A stretch of 64,000 nucleotides of DNA from Bretschneidera sinensis (GCA_023935145.1 CM043702.1:105422088-105486087), one strand, 5' to 3'. Counted from the stretch's first letter, positions 1 through 11,165 are shown. Notes: generated by a model from the letters alone, not told the origin. Numbers and translations: made by a program.

Positions 1-700
1 TGACAGGGCTATGAATCTACTATCATATTTAACCACCAATAAATTACCCTGTTTTAAATGAATAAAATCTCTCTCTTGTTGTGCCCGAAAGGTATTTGGA
101 AAATACTTCGCAAAGAACTCATCCTTAAACTTACTTCAAGTTAAAGGTTGTTCTACCTGTATGCTTGCCCTGGGCAAAATATCCTCCCACCATTGAGAAG
201 CCTCACTTTCTAGCATAAATAAAGTAAAATAAACCTTTTTGTCTATCTGTCACTGGTACGACTTCAAAATATTTCTCAATATGTCTAATCCACTGTTCAG
301 CTTCCACAGGATTTACATATCCTCTAAAAGACTGCTCAGCTTGCATCTCATGTGCAAATACACCTTCTCCCTCATTAACCCCTTGTATCACCACATCAGG
401 TTCTATTCTAACCCTCTCCTCTAATCTCCTCTGCAAATTATCAACCCTTTCTTCAACCGCATTCATCCTCTCTATAGTACGATCAAGAGCTTCTCTCAAT
501 TCATCCCTTCTAACCTCAGATTCTCTCCCAGCTCTACTAATACCAACTGCACTATCAATTTGTTCCCTCGCAAGAACCACAGACTCAACTTCCCCCTCTG
601 CTTCAGTTCTTCTAAATATTGGGAGCCTACCATGTCCCCTCTGATTTAGAATTCTACCTCTAGCTCTAGCACGTCCACGTGTCATCCTCAGACTCTCCAT
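1..700 (-). pseudogene. Ty3/gypsy gag, 5' part (element G1)
   Basis: The first part of the gag polyprotein of a Ty3/gypsy retrotransposon, read leftward from an ATG near 700 (MTRGRARARGR follows shortly). An Arg-rich start, a heptad-like stretch (around residues 45-95) and the gag core (VEAEQWIRHIEKYFEVV) are visible. Near position 235 the frame shifts; the reading then continues as LESEASQWWEDILPR and on to position 1, with one in-frame TGA where Trp is expected. The same start recurs in the right-hand gypsy element at 61455. Gag would form the cytoplasmic particle. The copy is broken and leaves the window on the left. Confidence 0.85.
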
Positions 701-771
701 TAAAATTTAGTTTACTTAGATCTTCCAATTCTTTAAATTCTTATGCAGTCTGCAGAATCATAAAACCTAAT

Positions 772-783
772 GCTCTGATACCA
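772..783 (-). other. Primer binding site of gypsy G1 (initiator tRNA-Met)
   Basis: On the minus strand the 12-mer TGGTATCAGAGC, complementary to the 3' end of plant initiator tRNA-Met, lies five bases inside the LTR end at 789. It primes minus-strand cDNA synthesis in this class of element. Confidence 0.9.
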
Positions 784-788
784 AAATT

Positions 789-2126
789 GTAACGACCCAT
801 CCCGGATTGGCCACCTTCGAGACGGTGTCATTACATTTTAAAAATCTCAGCATGACACATATATGCAACAAATAAAAAAAATACCAACGACAATTATTTA
901 CATATATCAATCCTCAACCCTCAACATGAGAGATACATTATTCAGATATCAATTGAACATTATATACTACATATTATGCATGAATATTTATAATATATTT
1001 TTTTTCTTTCCATGTGTTTGAGGATGTGGACCACGTGGCTTACAAAAAATGATTTAATTTGAACTCCGCTCACAATTCTATTTGTCCTGCCCACTACCTG
1101 AAATCATTGAATAATGAGAAGTGAGCTTCACAATCTCATTGAATTAAACTTACTAGAAGTATTCAATTTGTATAATTAATCTTCCAATATTCATTCATTT
1201 ATATCTCATATATTTTGATAATAACATTCTATTATCACTACTCATATCAAATCTCCATCCTTTATAAATCTCTTCTTCTCATATAATTAATCATCATCTT
1301 GAGACTATCAATTCTATGTCATAATTACCTCATTATGAGGTTCACGGCATATAATCAGTCACCCGGATAATTCTCATCATTTCATATTTCCATATTTCTT
1401 CTCAGCATAATTGTCTCTCTGTGAGACTCATTCATTTATCAATAAGTTTACAATCATAAATAGCACTTTAACATCTCAAGCAATAGCAATCAATATTTAA
1501 AGCAAATACAATGCGTGAATTTAAATGTTATTATTATTGGGAATGTCTTCCCACATGTCGACATGTTTTAGCTTAGACTGGCTGCTTTCCCGATTCTTTT
1601 ATTTTATTTAGTTCGGCTGCCCTCCTCGTTCTTTTATTTCCAATATATACCTGCTGTCACGATTTTAATTTATTTCCAGCATATACTGGCTGTCACGATT
1701 TTTCATTTATTTCCAATATATACTGGCTATCACAGTTTTTATATATTTCCAGCATCTACCAGCTGTCACGGTTTTCATTTAGACCGGCTACCCTCTTGGT
1801 TCTTTTATTTCATGTATATGCATATGAACAATAATATAGAACAAACATGTATTAACGGTGTTATCATAATTTTATACTCACTCCAACTTAGATCTTATTC
1901 AACTCCTCAATCTGTTTACCTCACAATTCCAAGTTTACCAACGGAAAGAAATAATCAAAACAATCTAACTTCTCGATCTTTCATAAAATTTCTAGCATCT
2001 ATCAAGTAAAAGCTCAAATTAGTAATTTACTCTCCTTCTTCGACACTTCTTTTATCTTTAATCCAACTTTCTAACTTATCATGTCTATTTAAACCTTAAC
2101 TTATCCACCACCAACCGGGGTATTAA
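789..2126 (-). mobile_element. LTR of gypsy G1
   Basis: On the minus strand the LTR ends with GGGTCGTTACA beside the PBS. The other boundary is placed at the AATACCC near 2126 by analogy with the right-hand LTR, which starts TGTAATACCC at 59103, and is uncertain. Long stretches match the right-hand LTR (59103-61357), for example the shared TATTATTGTTCATATGCATA and GAACCTCAT/ACGAGGTAATTATGA blocks. It is shorter than that copy (about 1.3 versus 2.25 kb) and lacks most of the part containing the TATA box. Confidence 0.75.
1560..1830 (-). repeat. Degenerate minisatellite inside gypsy LTR
   Basis: About six or seven units of roughly 45-55 bp, each carrying a variant of GTGACAGCCGGTATATGCTG followed by a short AT-rich spacer (minus strand). 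Related units occur in the right-hand LTR at 60470-60620. Confidence 0.7.
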
Positions 2127-2486
2127 AAACAATAAACTTTTATATAACTCACTGAAGGAGTAACAGTTAAGCATCTTACTCTTCATTACAACTCCAAATT
2201 GATTGATCTCTCTTTAACAACAATATTACATTGCAATCCAAATCGTAGTATTATGTGAACATTTAACGAACCAATTATTTCCATTTACAGCTAACAAACT
2301 CTATTTACAAATCTCCACTCCCACTCTGTCACTTAGTTATCTTTAATAATAACTTACTTAGTTTGCCCTTTATTTTTATTTAAACTTCCCAATGATTTTT
2401 TGTCCATCTAAACTTTTCCTTTTATATCGATTGTACTTCAAATTTATTATTCTCTTAGTATCTTTCTAATCTTTTACCTGGGTGCA
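2127..2486. other. Unassigned AT-rich stretch between gypsy G2 and the G1 LTR
   Basis: No coding frame, polypurine tract or LTR terminus was recognised. It lies where the rest of the G2 integrase would be expected and is probably decayed element DNA. Confidence 0.4.
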
Positions 2487-2653
2487 TCATGTGCCTCTCT
2501 CAATATGTCCTTTCCCAACTCAGTATCATTGGGAACACAAATACTATGTCCCAATACTAACATACCATCTTTTCTAATTCTGAATTCATATTATTTTCCA
2601 CTCAACACTTCCTGTTTAATCTTCTCAATCTCTTCATCTCTACCTTGCATTTC

Positions 2654-3115
2654 TCATAAGCGTTCTACAATGGATGATTGTATATCCTTGTTTGCTAATA
2701 ATACTCCTCTCTCACTGATATTCAATTTCATTCTCATCCCTCTAAACTCTACCATCAAATTCACATTATGACTCTCTATAGTAGATAATCTTCTTGTAAA
2801 TCTTCTACTTAATGCATCAGCTACCACATTCACTTTCCCTATATTGTAATAAATTGTACAATCATACTCACTAATCAACTCCATCTATCACCTATGCCTC
2901 AAATTCAACTCTCTCTAAGTAGGTAAGTATGTCAAACTCTTACGGTCAGTAAATATCTCACTAGTGACTCCATGTAGATGATGTTTCAAAATCTTTAAAG
3001 CAAAAACTATGGCAGCCAATTCTAAATTATAGGTCAGATAATTTCTCTTATGATTCTTCGATTGGCTAAAAGCATAGGCCACTACCTTCCCATGTTGCAT
3101 CAACACACATCCCAA
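2654..3115 (-). pseudogene. Gypsy RNase H fragment (G2)
   Basis: Contains MGCVLMQHGKVVAYAFSQ, NYLTYNLELAAIVFALKILK, HHLHGVTSEIFTDRKSLTYL and, after a stop, ADALSRR, which ends RNase H in gypsy elements. IFTDRKSL stands where IFTDHKSL is usual. Confidence 0.85.
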
Positions 3116-3523
3116 CCCTTGATGTTAAGCATCACTATATAAAATAAATCTTTCATCACTAGAAGTAAGTATCAACACTAGAGCAATAGTTAATTTCTCC
3201 TTGAACAACTAAAAACTGTTTTCACATTCTTCAGACCCTACAAACTTCACTTATTTCCTGGTTAATTTAGTCAAAGGTGTTACAATTATAGAAAATTTCT
3301 AAATAAATCTTCTATAATAATCAACCAATCCCAAGAAACTTCTACTTTTAGTTAAATTAGTTGGTCTCTCCCAACTCAGCATTGTCTCTACTTTTTGTGG
3401 ATAAATTATTATACCATCTCCAGATACTAAATGCCCCAAGAAAGTTATCGCATTCAACTAGAACTCACATTTAGAAAATTTAGCTTACAATTTCTCACTC
3501 CTAATAATCTTTAACACAATTTC

Positions 3524-4132
3524 TTAATGCTTCACATGCTCTTCCTCATTCTTAGAATACACCAGAATATCATAAATGAATACAACGAAAAATTTATCAA
3601 GAAAGGTTTTAAAAACTCTATTCATCAAATCCATGAATGTAGCTCGAGAATTAGTCAACCCAAATGGCATCACAAGAAACTCATGATGACCATAACGTAT
3701 CCTAAATGCAATCTTAGGCATGTCTCATTCCTTTATTCTCAATTGATGGTATACAGATCTCATGTCTATTTTATAAAATACTCTTGCACCCTATAACTAC
3801 TCAAACAAATCATCTATTTTTGGTAAAGGATATTTGTTCTTAAAAGTTATCTTATTTAGCTGCCTATAGTCTATACACAATATCATAGTACCATTTTTTT
3901 TCTTCACAAATAATACTAAGGCTTCCCATGGCGATACACTATGGTGAATGAATTGTTTATCTAATAATTTTTGAAGTTGAACTTTTAGCACTCTCAACTC
4001 AACGAGTGTCATTCTGTAAGGTACTATTGAAATAGGTATAGAACCTAGAATCGTGTCAATTGAGAACTCAATCTCTCTACTAGGAGGTAAACTAGACAAT
4101 TCATTAGGAAATACTTCCGGATAATCTCTCAC
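3524..4132 (-). pseudogene. Gypsy reverse transcriptase fragment (G2)
   Basis: Two open blocks carry RT motifs: 4132-3797 ([53 protein letters not shown]) and 3721-3524 ([20 protein letters not shown], then [12 protein letters not shown]). The catalytic F-[IV]-D-D-I-L motif reads FIYDIL, so the first catalytic Asp is lost. A frameshift and stops separate the blocks. Confidence 0.85.
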
Positions 4133-4539
4133 AATATAGATTTCTCCCAGTTTTCTACCTTCTTACTTGAACCCACCATATAAGCTAAATACCCCTCATA
4201 ACCTTTCTTCAACCACTTACTAGCGTCAGGGCAGAAATAAGACAATTTGAGAGTATCTTACATTCTCTTTGAAAGCTAAACTCCTCTTACCCAGGTATTC
4301 TAAATACTACATTCTTCTTGAAACAATTAACCCAGGCATGATACACTAACAAACAATTCATCCCCAATACCATGTCAAAGTCTATTATATTCAGAGGTAA
4401 TAAGTCTGCTTCAAATTCTCCATCACTCATATGAATCACACAACCCGATAAACATTTCTGATCACAACTCTATCTCTAGCAAAAACCTCAACAATGATAT
4501 TATAAATCAAAAGACTAACATCTACATCAATAGATTTCA

Positions 4540-4612
4540 TAAAAACATTGGATGCAAAAGTATGGGTAACACCAGGATCAATAAAAAATCTAGCAAGTCT
4601 GTCAAGGATAAA
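4540..4612 (-). pseudogene. Gypsy protease fragment (G2)
   Basis: Reads FFIDPGVTHTFASNVFMKSI. The family motif is D-[TS]-G-A-T-H; here the catalytic triplet is DPG, so the protease would not be expected to work. The right-hand gypsy element has DLG at the same place. Confidence 0.75.
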
Positions 4613-5943
4613 TATTGTACCTATTATGACATCATGAGTTTATTAGGCATCCTATTAGGTTAGTGCATATACTCTGCTTACTCTAGGCTGCGTTTGACTA
4701 CCACGTCCTCTCTCAGCAACTGCTCCTCTTCCTAAAGCTTTACCCCGAACACTCCTAGACCCACCACCACTATCTGATTGTCTTCTCCCAATACCTTTAA
4801 CATTCATACCTCAGCTGATCTAATCCTCATACGACAATCCACACTAATATGTCAACTCTCTCCATAAACAAAACACATCAAGGTAGGACAATTTTGAGAC
4901 AAATATTATTTTGTTACACCTATAACATCATCTACTCTCTCTATCAAATACAACACTACCACCTCCCCTTGGTGGAAATATGCCACCTCTAATGAATCCT
5001 TTAACTTACATAGGTTATTTCCCAAACCTAAGGTTTCTTCCAACAGAACTCTGAACCATTGAAGCTACAGATTCAGCTCGCCTCTACTAACTCTAAATAA
5101 TCGATCCCTAAGAAAAGCTACGTCCTCTAGACTTAACTATGTCCTTCTCAATCTGAAGTGACATATCCACCAAAGTAGCATAATTTATATGTCTTAAATG
5201 TGAAATTTTAGAACGTATCTAAAAGTGCAAGCAATCAAGAAATGTCCTACACTTCATCTCCTCAGTATTTACAAGCCTAAGTACAAATCTTAAATGGATA
5301 AAATCCTTCTCTTGTTGAGATCTAAAAGTACCTAAGAAATATTTTGCAAAGAGTACTTTCTTAAACCTACTCTAGGTTAAGGATCGATCTACATCATAAC
5401 TCGGCCTAGGAAGAACATCATCCCACCAATTATAAGTTTCACCCTTTAGCTGAAAAGAAGCAAAGAAAACTCTATGTCTATTTGTCACTAGCAATATACC
5501 AAATAAATGCTTAAAATGTTTAATCCACAATTTAACATCTGAAGGTTTGTCAGATCCCTTATAAGACGGGGGTTTCAACTTAATAAGCCTAGCAAAGAAA
5601 TCTCCCTACATCGCATTAACAAAGCTACCATCATTACCTCTACGAATTTCATGTCTCTTAGGACTTATCACAGGGTCTACCATAATATCAGGTTCTGGCC
5701 TAACCTTCTCATCCAATTTATGCTATAAACTATTATCTATACCCTCTACCTCATTCATCCTCTCAAGAGCATGAGCAAAAGCTTCTTTTAACTTATCTTT
5801 TCCAGCATCAAAATCCCCCACTACACCACTAGTACCAAGTGCACCATCAACATGTTCTCTTTCAAGAATATTATCTCATTAATTTCTCATATATCCATTT
5901 CAATCATTATATTTTTCATATTTCAACTAAGTTATCAAATTTT

Positions 5944-6010
<67 letters not shown>
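5944..6010. repeat. (CA)n(TA)n compound microsatellite
   Basis: A CA run followed by an uninterrupted AT run of about 50 bases. Confidence 0.97.
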
Positions 6011-6013
<3 letters not shown>

Positions 6014-6635
6014 CCAATCAACATGTTTGTATATACATATTGAATAATTTCATCATTTTATTGATCATTTCTAGTTTTATATACTTTTCAAATTTATATC
6101 GTTTACTAAAAGTAAATTCAGCTCATCACATAGCACTTAAATCTACTCATGGATCATCTCTTTTCATTTCCTGTTCCTTTCAACAATTACACTGGATTAT
6201 TGAACACCACCACCTATCCATAAATTATTCATCAATTTCTTTATCTCATATTTTCAGTTTTTATACTTTATATCGGATTAAATTTCATGTATGCATATTC
6301 ATATTTCTTAATTTCAAATATTTCAACAAACCTTTTTTTTTTGCCTCAAATCCAAGTTCAAATCTTATTTTTAAGAAATGCAGAAAACAACTCTTCAAGA
6401 TTGAAAATTTCATAATCAAATTCATAACTTTACCTTTTCAAAGCTTTTCCTTCGAAATTCTTGAAATCCATCTGTAAATCAATCAATTTATAAGACATGA
6501 TTATGAAATCCTTTAATGTTAGAGTGTTTGAGAGTGTTTTCTAGAGAGAGAAAATGAGTTTCAAAGGTTCATAAAATGTTTTCAAACTTCCAAAAATATA
6601 TTTATACAAAATTTTCGGTTTGACCGGTTAGACAC

Positions 6636-6683
6636 TAGCAAGTCTAGCAAGTCTATCAAGGATAGATATTGTGCCCATTATAC
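6636..6683 (-). repeat. 48-bp protease-region scrap of G2
   Basis: Nearly repeats 4590-4632 (GTCAAGGATAAATATTGT versus ATCAAGGATAGATATTGT), with an extra copy of the 10-mer CTAGCAAGTC. It sits immediately before copia A. Confidence 0.7.
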
Positions 6684-6689
6684 AAAATT

Positions 6690-7529
6690 TTCAAACTTCA
6701 TAAGCAATGGCATGAAAATTTTGATAATGTTATCTTGAGTTGTAGTTTCAGGATCAATGAACATAACAAATGTTTGTATTATAAAGATTTTGAGCAAAGA
6801 ACATGTGATTTTATGCTTATATGTTGATGATATATTAATTTTTAGGACAAATTTAGTGGTGGTGAATAATGTGAAGTCTTACTTATCCAAGAACTTTGAT
6901 ATGAAAGATTTTGGAGAGGCTCAAGTAATCTTAGGAATAGACTTAGAAAGAACTTCAAAAGGGATAATTTTATCTCAGTCTAAAGCTTTAGAAAAAATGT
7001 TTAATTTTTTGGATATTATGATATTAAGTTTGTAGCTACTCCGTATGATTCGAGTGTAAGTCTAAAGAAGAATTTAGGGGAACCTGTATCCAAATTGAAA
7101 TACTTTCAAATAATATGATCACTATTATAATCTACGAATAGAACAAGACCTGATATTGTCTATGCAGTTGGGAGACTTAGCAAATATACTCACAATCCTA
7201 GTAGAGAGCTTTGAATTGCCTTGGAAAGAATTTTGAAATATATTAGAGGAACTTTGGGATACTTTTTATATTATATCTGTTTTCCTAATGTGGTAGAAGG
7301 GTATAGTGATGCAAATTGGATTACTAATAGTTTAGATTTAAAGTCTACTACTAGATACATATTTGTACTGGGAGGTGCAACAATATCTTGAGGACCTAAA
7401 AAACAAACAATAATATCTAGATGTGCTATGGAGACTGAGTTAATAACTTTAGATACAACTTGTATAGAAGCTGAGAGGTTAAAAAAATCTATTGATGGAT
7501 ATTCCTATTGTGAACAAACGTGTACCTTC
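6690..7529 (+). pseudogene. Ty1/copia reverse transcriptase-RNase H (element A, 5' truncated)
   Basis: A copia RT palm domain enters in mid-domain at the position of the K-Q-W-H motif. It then shows the catalytic LYVDDILIF (about 6814) and YLSKNFDMKDFGEAQVILGI. After a frameshift come NRTRPDIVYAVGRLSKYTHN and the RNase H region (VEGYSDANWITNS, TRYIFVLGGA, ending near MDIPIVNKRVP). The protein would copy RNA into cDNA in the retrotransposon particle. Everything upstream of the RT palm is missing. The frame stops at 7529, where the LTR end of element B begins, and the last part of A resumes at 12249. It is broken by several stops. Confidence 0.88.
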
Positions 7530-7563
7530 CACCACCTAGGCATTTTGAGGTGGTTTCCCAACA
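7530..7563 (+). mobile_element. Remnant of the 5' LTR of copia B
   Basis: Only the last 34 bases survive, ending TTTCCCAACA. They match the end of the 3' LTR at 12215-12248 with a few changes. About 820 bases of LTR are missing. Confidence 0.85.
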
Positions 7564-7564
7564 G

Positions 7565-7576
7565 TGGTATCAGAGC
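7565..7576 (+). other. PBS of copia B, with three further PBS-like boxes downstream
   Basis: TGGTATCAGAGC stands one base after the LTR end. Similar boxes follow at 7598-7609 (TTATATCAAAGC), 7619-7630 (GGGTATCGGAGC) and 7640-7651 (AGGTATCAGAGG). Confidence 0.85.
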
Positions 7577-7688
7577 TGGAAGAAATACCACCAATAGTTA
7601 TATCAAAGCTACAACAGCGGGTATCGGAGCAAGAACAGAAGGTATCAGAGGAAGACTCCAAGAATCAAATGTCAACTTCTTGGGTGAT

Positions 7689-7869
7689 TCAAGAACGGAG
7701 TAGAGATCAAGATCTGATCATGTTCTTAAGGTTCAAGAACGGAGTAGAGATGTATCTTTTATCATGTTCTTGAGGGTGATTCAAGAACGGAGTATAGATC
7801 AAGATCTGATCGTGTTCTTGAGGGTGATTCAAGAACGGTATTGAGATCAATCTTCGATCGTGTTCTGGA
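7689..7869 (+). repeat. Four tandem stem-loop units in the copia B leader
   Basis: Units at 7689-7729, 7733-7773, 7781-7821 and 7829-7869. Each starts TCAAGAAC and ends with its complement GTTCTTGA or a near copy. Most contain GATC words inside (GATCAAGATCTGATC in unit 1). They lie between the PBS region and the gag start at 7932. Confidence 0.85.
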
Positions 7870-7931
7870 GATTTAGAAGAAATTGGAAAGCAATTGTGGG
7901 TGCTGCATAAATCTGGGATTTTCTCCCTAAG

Positions 7932-8697
7932 ATGGGTTCAAACTTCATTGTTGAGAAGTTTGATGGAAAGGGAGACTTTGCCCTTTGGAAGCGAAAGATC
8001 AAAGCTATTCTTATGCAATAAAAGGTGGACTTGGCGATTGAAGAAGATGACACTTTTCCAGCAAGTATCACGGAAGTCCAGTGGAATGAGATGAAGAAGA
8101 TGGCATACAGAACCATCTTCTTGCACATGTCTGATAATGTCACAAGGGAGTGCGGAGACTCAAAAGATCTAGTTGTCATATGGAAGAAACTAGATGAGTT
8201 GTTTCTGTCTAAGACTCTCCCTGATAAAAGGTATCTTCGTAAATAAATCTTTGTTTTAGATCCTAATAAAGAGTTACAAGATAATTTTGATGCCAAGATA
8301 AGGAGTGCATCAAGTGGAGAAGGGTTGTTCGTTAAAAGAAGGCTAGCAACTCGGTATTGCAGTAACATACATGGCTATTACCGGGACAGAGGTAGAGGAG
8401 AAAGCCATGGGAGAGCACACAATAACAAACATGGCTACTACCGGGACAGAGGTAGAGGGGAAAGCCATGGGAAAATGCACAATAACATACATGGCTACTA
8501 GTAGAGGAGCAAGCCATGGGAGAGCGCACTTTAAACTGAGATTTGGAGGAAATAAATGCTTCTACTGCCATAAAGAGGGACATTTCAAGAAATATTGCAA
8601 GAAGATGATAAGGGATGAGGGAGAAAGCCATACCAAGAATGGAGAGGCTTCGGTTGTCAAAGTAGAACAGCAAGATGATGATGTTATTATTATGTGA
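7932..8697 (+). pseudogene. Copia B gag (nucleocapsid polyprotein part)
   Basis: The start is chosen at 7932 because MGSNFIVEKFDGKGDFALWK matches the start of gag in element C. The gag core follows (ITEVQWNEMKKMAYRTIFLH, VIWKKLDELFLSKTLPDKRY), with an early stop after AILMQ and another after RYLRK. Near 8289 about 65 codons present in C are absent. The segment 8365-8510 holds Gly/Arg/Tyr-rich repeats. A zinc knuckle CFYCHKEGHFKKYC (CX2CX4HX4C, 8560-8601) would bind RNA. Stops and a frameshift disable it. Confidence 0.85.
8365..8515 (+). repeat. Imperfect 72-bp repeats in copia B gag
   Basis: Just over two units, each containing GGGACAGAGGTAGAGG and AAAGCCATGGGA. They encode an RDRGRGESHG stretch, an RG-rich RNA-binding style segment just before the zinc knuckle. 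Confidence 0.8.
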
Positions 8698-8703
8698 TAA
8701 AAT

Positions 8704-9766
8704 GTGAGTAAGGGGCACGAAGGCAGCAGGAAATGGATCTTGGATACTGGGCGCATTCATCACATGTGCCCTCACAAGGATTGGTTCAAGAAAACTGATG
8801 ATGGAAAAGTTTTCCGAGGGAATGATACTTCTTACCAAGTGAGGGGCACGGGAGATATCCAGTTGAGGATGTTTGATGGAATGACTAGGCTGCTGAGGAA
8901 CATGAGATATCTTTTGAATTTGAAAAGGAATTTGATCTCATTGGGGCAGCTAAATTCCATGAGGTACACATACAAGGCAGAGGGAGGAAAGATCAAGGTA
9001 ACCAAGGGATCTTTGATAGTGATCAAAGCAGCAATGAAGGATGGTCTCTATGAGATGATCGGAGACACGGAGATCAAAGGTCAAGCATCAAGCTTGATGG
9101 CTGAGATAGATAAGGCAGCCCTTTGGCACAATCGTTTAGGACACATGAGCGAAAAGTTCCTGCAAGTTCTCAGCAAGAACGGTCTACTTGGTGGTGACAA
9201 AGTAGAGGAACTTGATTTCTGCGAACGTTATGTTTTTGGGAAGCAACATCGGGTTAGTTTCAACACTGGAGTGCACAAGTCTAAGGGTATTCTTGACTAC
9301 ATTCATGCAAATCTTTGGGGACCAGCAAGAACACCAACATAGGGAGGTAATCTTTACTTTCTGTCTTTAATTGATGATTATTCAAGAAAGGTTTGGGTTT
9401 ATTTGCTTAAAAATAAAATAGATGCTTTGAATAAATAGTGGTGTGGAAAAGGCTGAAGGAAACTCAAACGGGCAGGATAGTTAAGGGGTTAAGAACTGAT
9501 AATGGCTTAGATGTTTTTAACAAGGAACTTGATCAATTCTGTATGTTAAATGGGATTCTAAAACATAGAACGGTTGTGAAAACGCCTCAGCAAAGTGGAG
9601 TTGTTGAGATGATAAATAAGACCCTTATGGAAAAGGTTAGGTACATGTTAATAAGATCCGGATTACCCAAATGTTTTTGGGGGGAAGTGGTGTCTATTGC
9701 TGCATATTTGGTTAATAGATCACCCTCTAGGGTTGTGGACCTTAAGACTCCCGAAAAGATATAAAG
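8704..9766 (+). pseudogene. Copia B protease and integrase
   Basis: Reads KWILDTGRIHHMCPHKDWF (protease motif DTG), then a GAG-pre-integrase region ending in the HHCC zinc finger (WHNRLGH...FCERYVFGKQHR). After stops near 9340 and 9437, the integrase core continues with LRTDNGLDVF, TPQQSGVVEMINKTLMEKVR and YLVNRSPSRVVDLKTPEKI. The D-N-G of the second catalytic Asp is present; the E of the core corresponds to VEMINK. Frameshifts and stops break the chain. Confidence 0.85.
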
Positions 9767-9778
9767 TGGTAAACCCTT

Positions 9779-11165
9779 GTGTTTCTAGGATATAGGGAAG
9801 AGGCTAAGGGGTATAGGTTGTGGTCTTTAGAGCAAAAAGGATTTAAACTCATAATAAGTAGGGATATCATTTTTAATGAGCATTTATTTTTCTATTTGGA
9901 GAAAACTAACCCTGCAGAGGTAGTGAGCAAACCAGTTCGGTATTTGTGGAGTATAGCATCAAGGAAAATTCAGTTCAGATAGAGTAAGAAAGGCAAGAGG
10001 GTTCGGACCAGGTAGAGCCCATTAATGAATGTCAAGCTCAGGACACTCGTGAGAAGGCTAAACTAGAAGGGAATAATGCAGCAAGTCAGAATGACTATCA
10101 GCTCACAAGGGACCGAGAAAGGAGGGTGGTCAGACCACCTTTAAGATATGGTTTTGCAGCTCCGAATGCAGCAGCTCCTTGGACAGAAAGAGGGATAAGA
10201 GAACCAGAGACTTATATTGATGCCATGGGATGTAAGGATTCATCCAGATGGAAGCTAACTATGGAGGAAGAAATGGATTCTTTGAGGAGGAACATCTCTT
10301 GGGAATTGGTGCACATTCTTGGAAAATAGAGAGTTGTGGATTGTAAGTGGACTTACAAGATCAAATAAGGGAACCTTCTAGGGGACAAAGTCCGGGACAA
10401 GGCTAGTTTTGTGACGAAGGGGTTCACGCAAAGAAACGACATAGATTTCATGGAATTTTTCTCGCAGGTTCAGAAGGTGGAAGAAATGGTGAGTATCCTT
10501 ATCTATGCTGATGATATGTTGTAGGTTGATAACAGCAGGGAGAGGATGGAAAGGTTGATATCTCAATTCAATGAGGAGTTCGAGAGGAAGGATCTTGGCC
10601 TTACACAAAAGATCATTGGGATGAGAAGAATTCAGGAAAATGAGAGAAATGGGTTGAAGGTTTCTCAGTCTTCCTACATAGAAAATGTGTTGTATGAGTT
10701 TTCTATGGAAGATGATAAACCAGTGAAGGTTCCCTTTATTAGTCATTTCAAATTCTCTAGCGAACAATTTCCTAGAATGGATAAGGAGAATAAGGAAATG
10801 GAAATGGTCCCTTACTCTAGTGCGGTTGGATCAGTCATGGTAATGATGGTGAGCACTAGACCCAACATTTCTCATGAAATGAGAGTTCTCAGCAGGTTGA
10901 TGAGTAATCTTGGAAAGAAGCTTTGGCTTAGGATGAAGTGGTTGCTGAGGTACTTAAAGGCTTAGTGGCAGCCGGTGGTAGCACTCTTAACAACCGGGGC
11001 AGAATACATAACTGCTATAAAAGCCATAAAAGAGGCAATATGGTGCAAAGGGTTGTTGGACGAGTGAAAGGTCTTAAAAGAGCAGGTAATGGTGTCTTCG
11101 GATAGCCAAAGTGCGTAGCACTTGTCTAGGAACCCGGTGTTCCATTAGATGACTAAGCATGTGGA
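9779..11165 (+). pseudogene. Copia B post-integrase, RT and RNase H remnants
   Basis: Includes FLGYREEAKGYRLWSLEQKG (9779), a linker, RPPLRYGFAAPN (10132), the RT start (VTKGFTQRNDIDFMEFFSQV) and a jump to VEEMVSILIYADDML. The RT fingers and first palm Asp region present in C are missing. The block to 10965 (EEFERKDLGLTQKIIGMRRI, YSSAVGSVMVMMVSTRPNIS) is open. RNase H lacks the TDSDYG block and resumes at QPVVALLTTGAEYITAIKA. Confidence 0.85.

Larger units (their letters stand above)
2487..5872 (-). mobile_element. Truncated Ty3/gypsy internal region (element G2)
   Basis: Read leftward from 5872, all in degenerate frames: gag (5578-5372 contains WIKHFKHLFGILLVTNRHR), a decayed zinc knuckle (about 4870-4830), protease (about 4610-4540), reverse transcriptase (4132 to about 3310), RNase H (3115-2700) and the start of the integrase zinc-binding region (EVLSG...ICVPNDTEL, 2630-2487). 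The integrase core is missing, and gag stops abruptly at 5872, a few codons beyond the point matching G1 residues about 45-50. Many stops and frameshifts mark a dead copy. It lies in the same orientation as G1, so the G1 LTR sits between two gypsy internal regions. Confidence 0.85.
5873..6690 (-). mobile_element. Probable LTR fragment with microsatellite
   Basis: AT-rich DNA joined abruptly to the broken gag of G2. On the minus strand it holds a TATA-like TGTATAAATATA near 6600 followed by a leader-like stretch rich in TCTCTCTCTAGAAAACACTC. This resembles an LTR promoter region, but no termini were found. A CA/AT microsatellite lies inside. Confidence 0.35.

Noticed and set aside
5839..6477. 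A 212-codon open frame
   Set aside because: It is produced largely by the CA/AT microsatellite and AT-rich DNA; no domain or sensible composition.
7689..7869. Regularly spaced direct repeats, CRISPR-like at first glance
   Set aside because: They lie between the PBS and gag of a copia element, the units are contiguous without unique spacers, and the genome is that of a plant.
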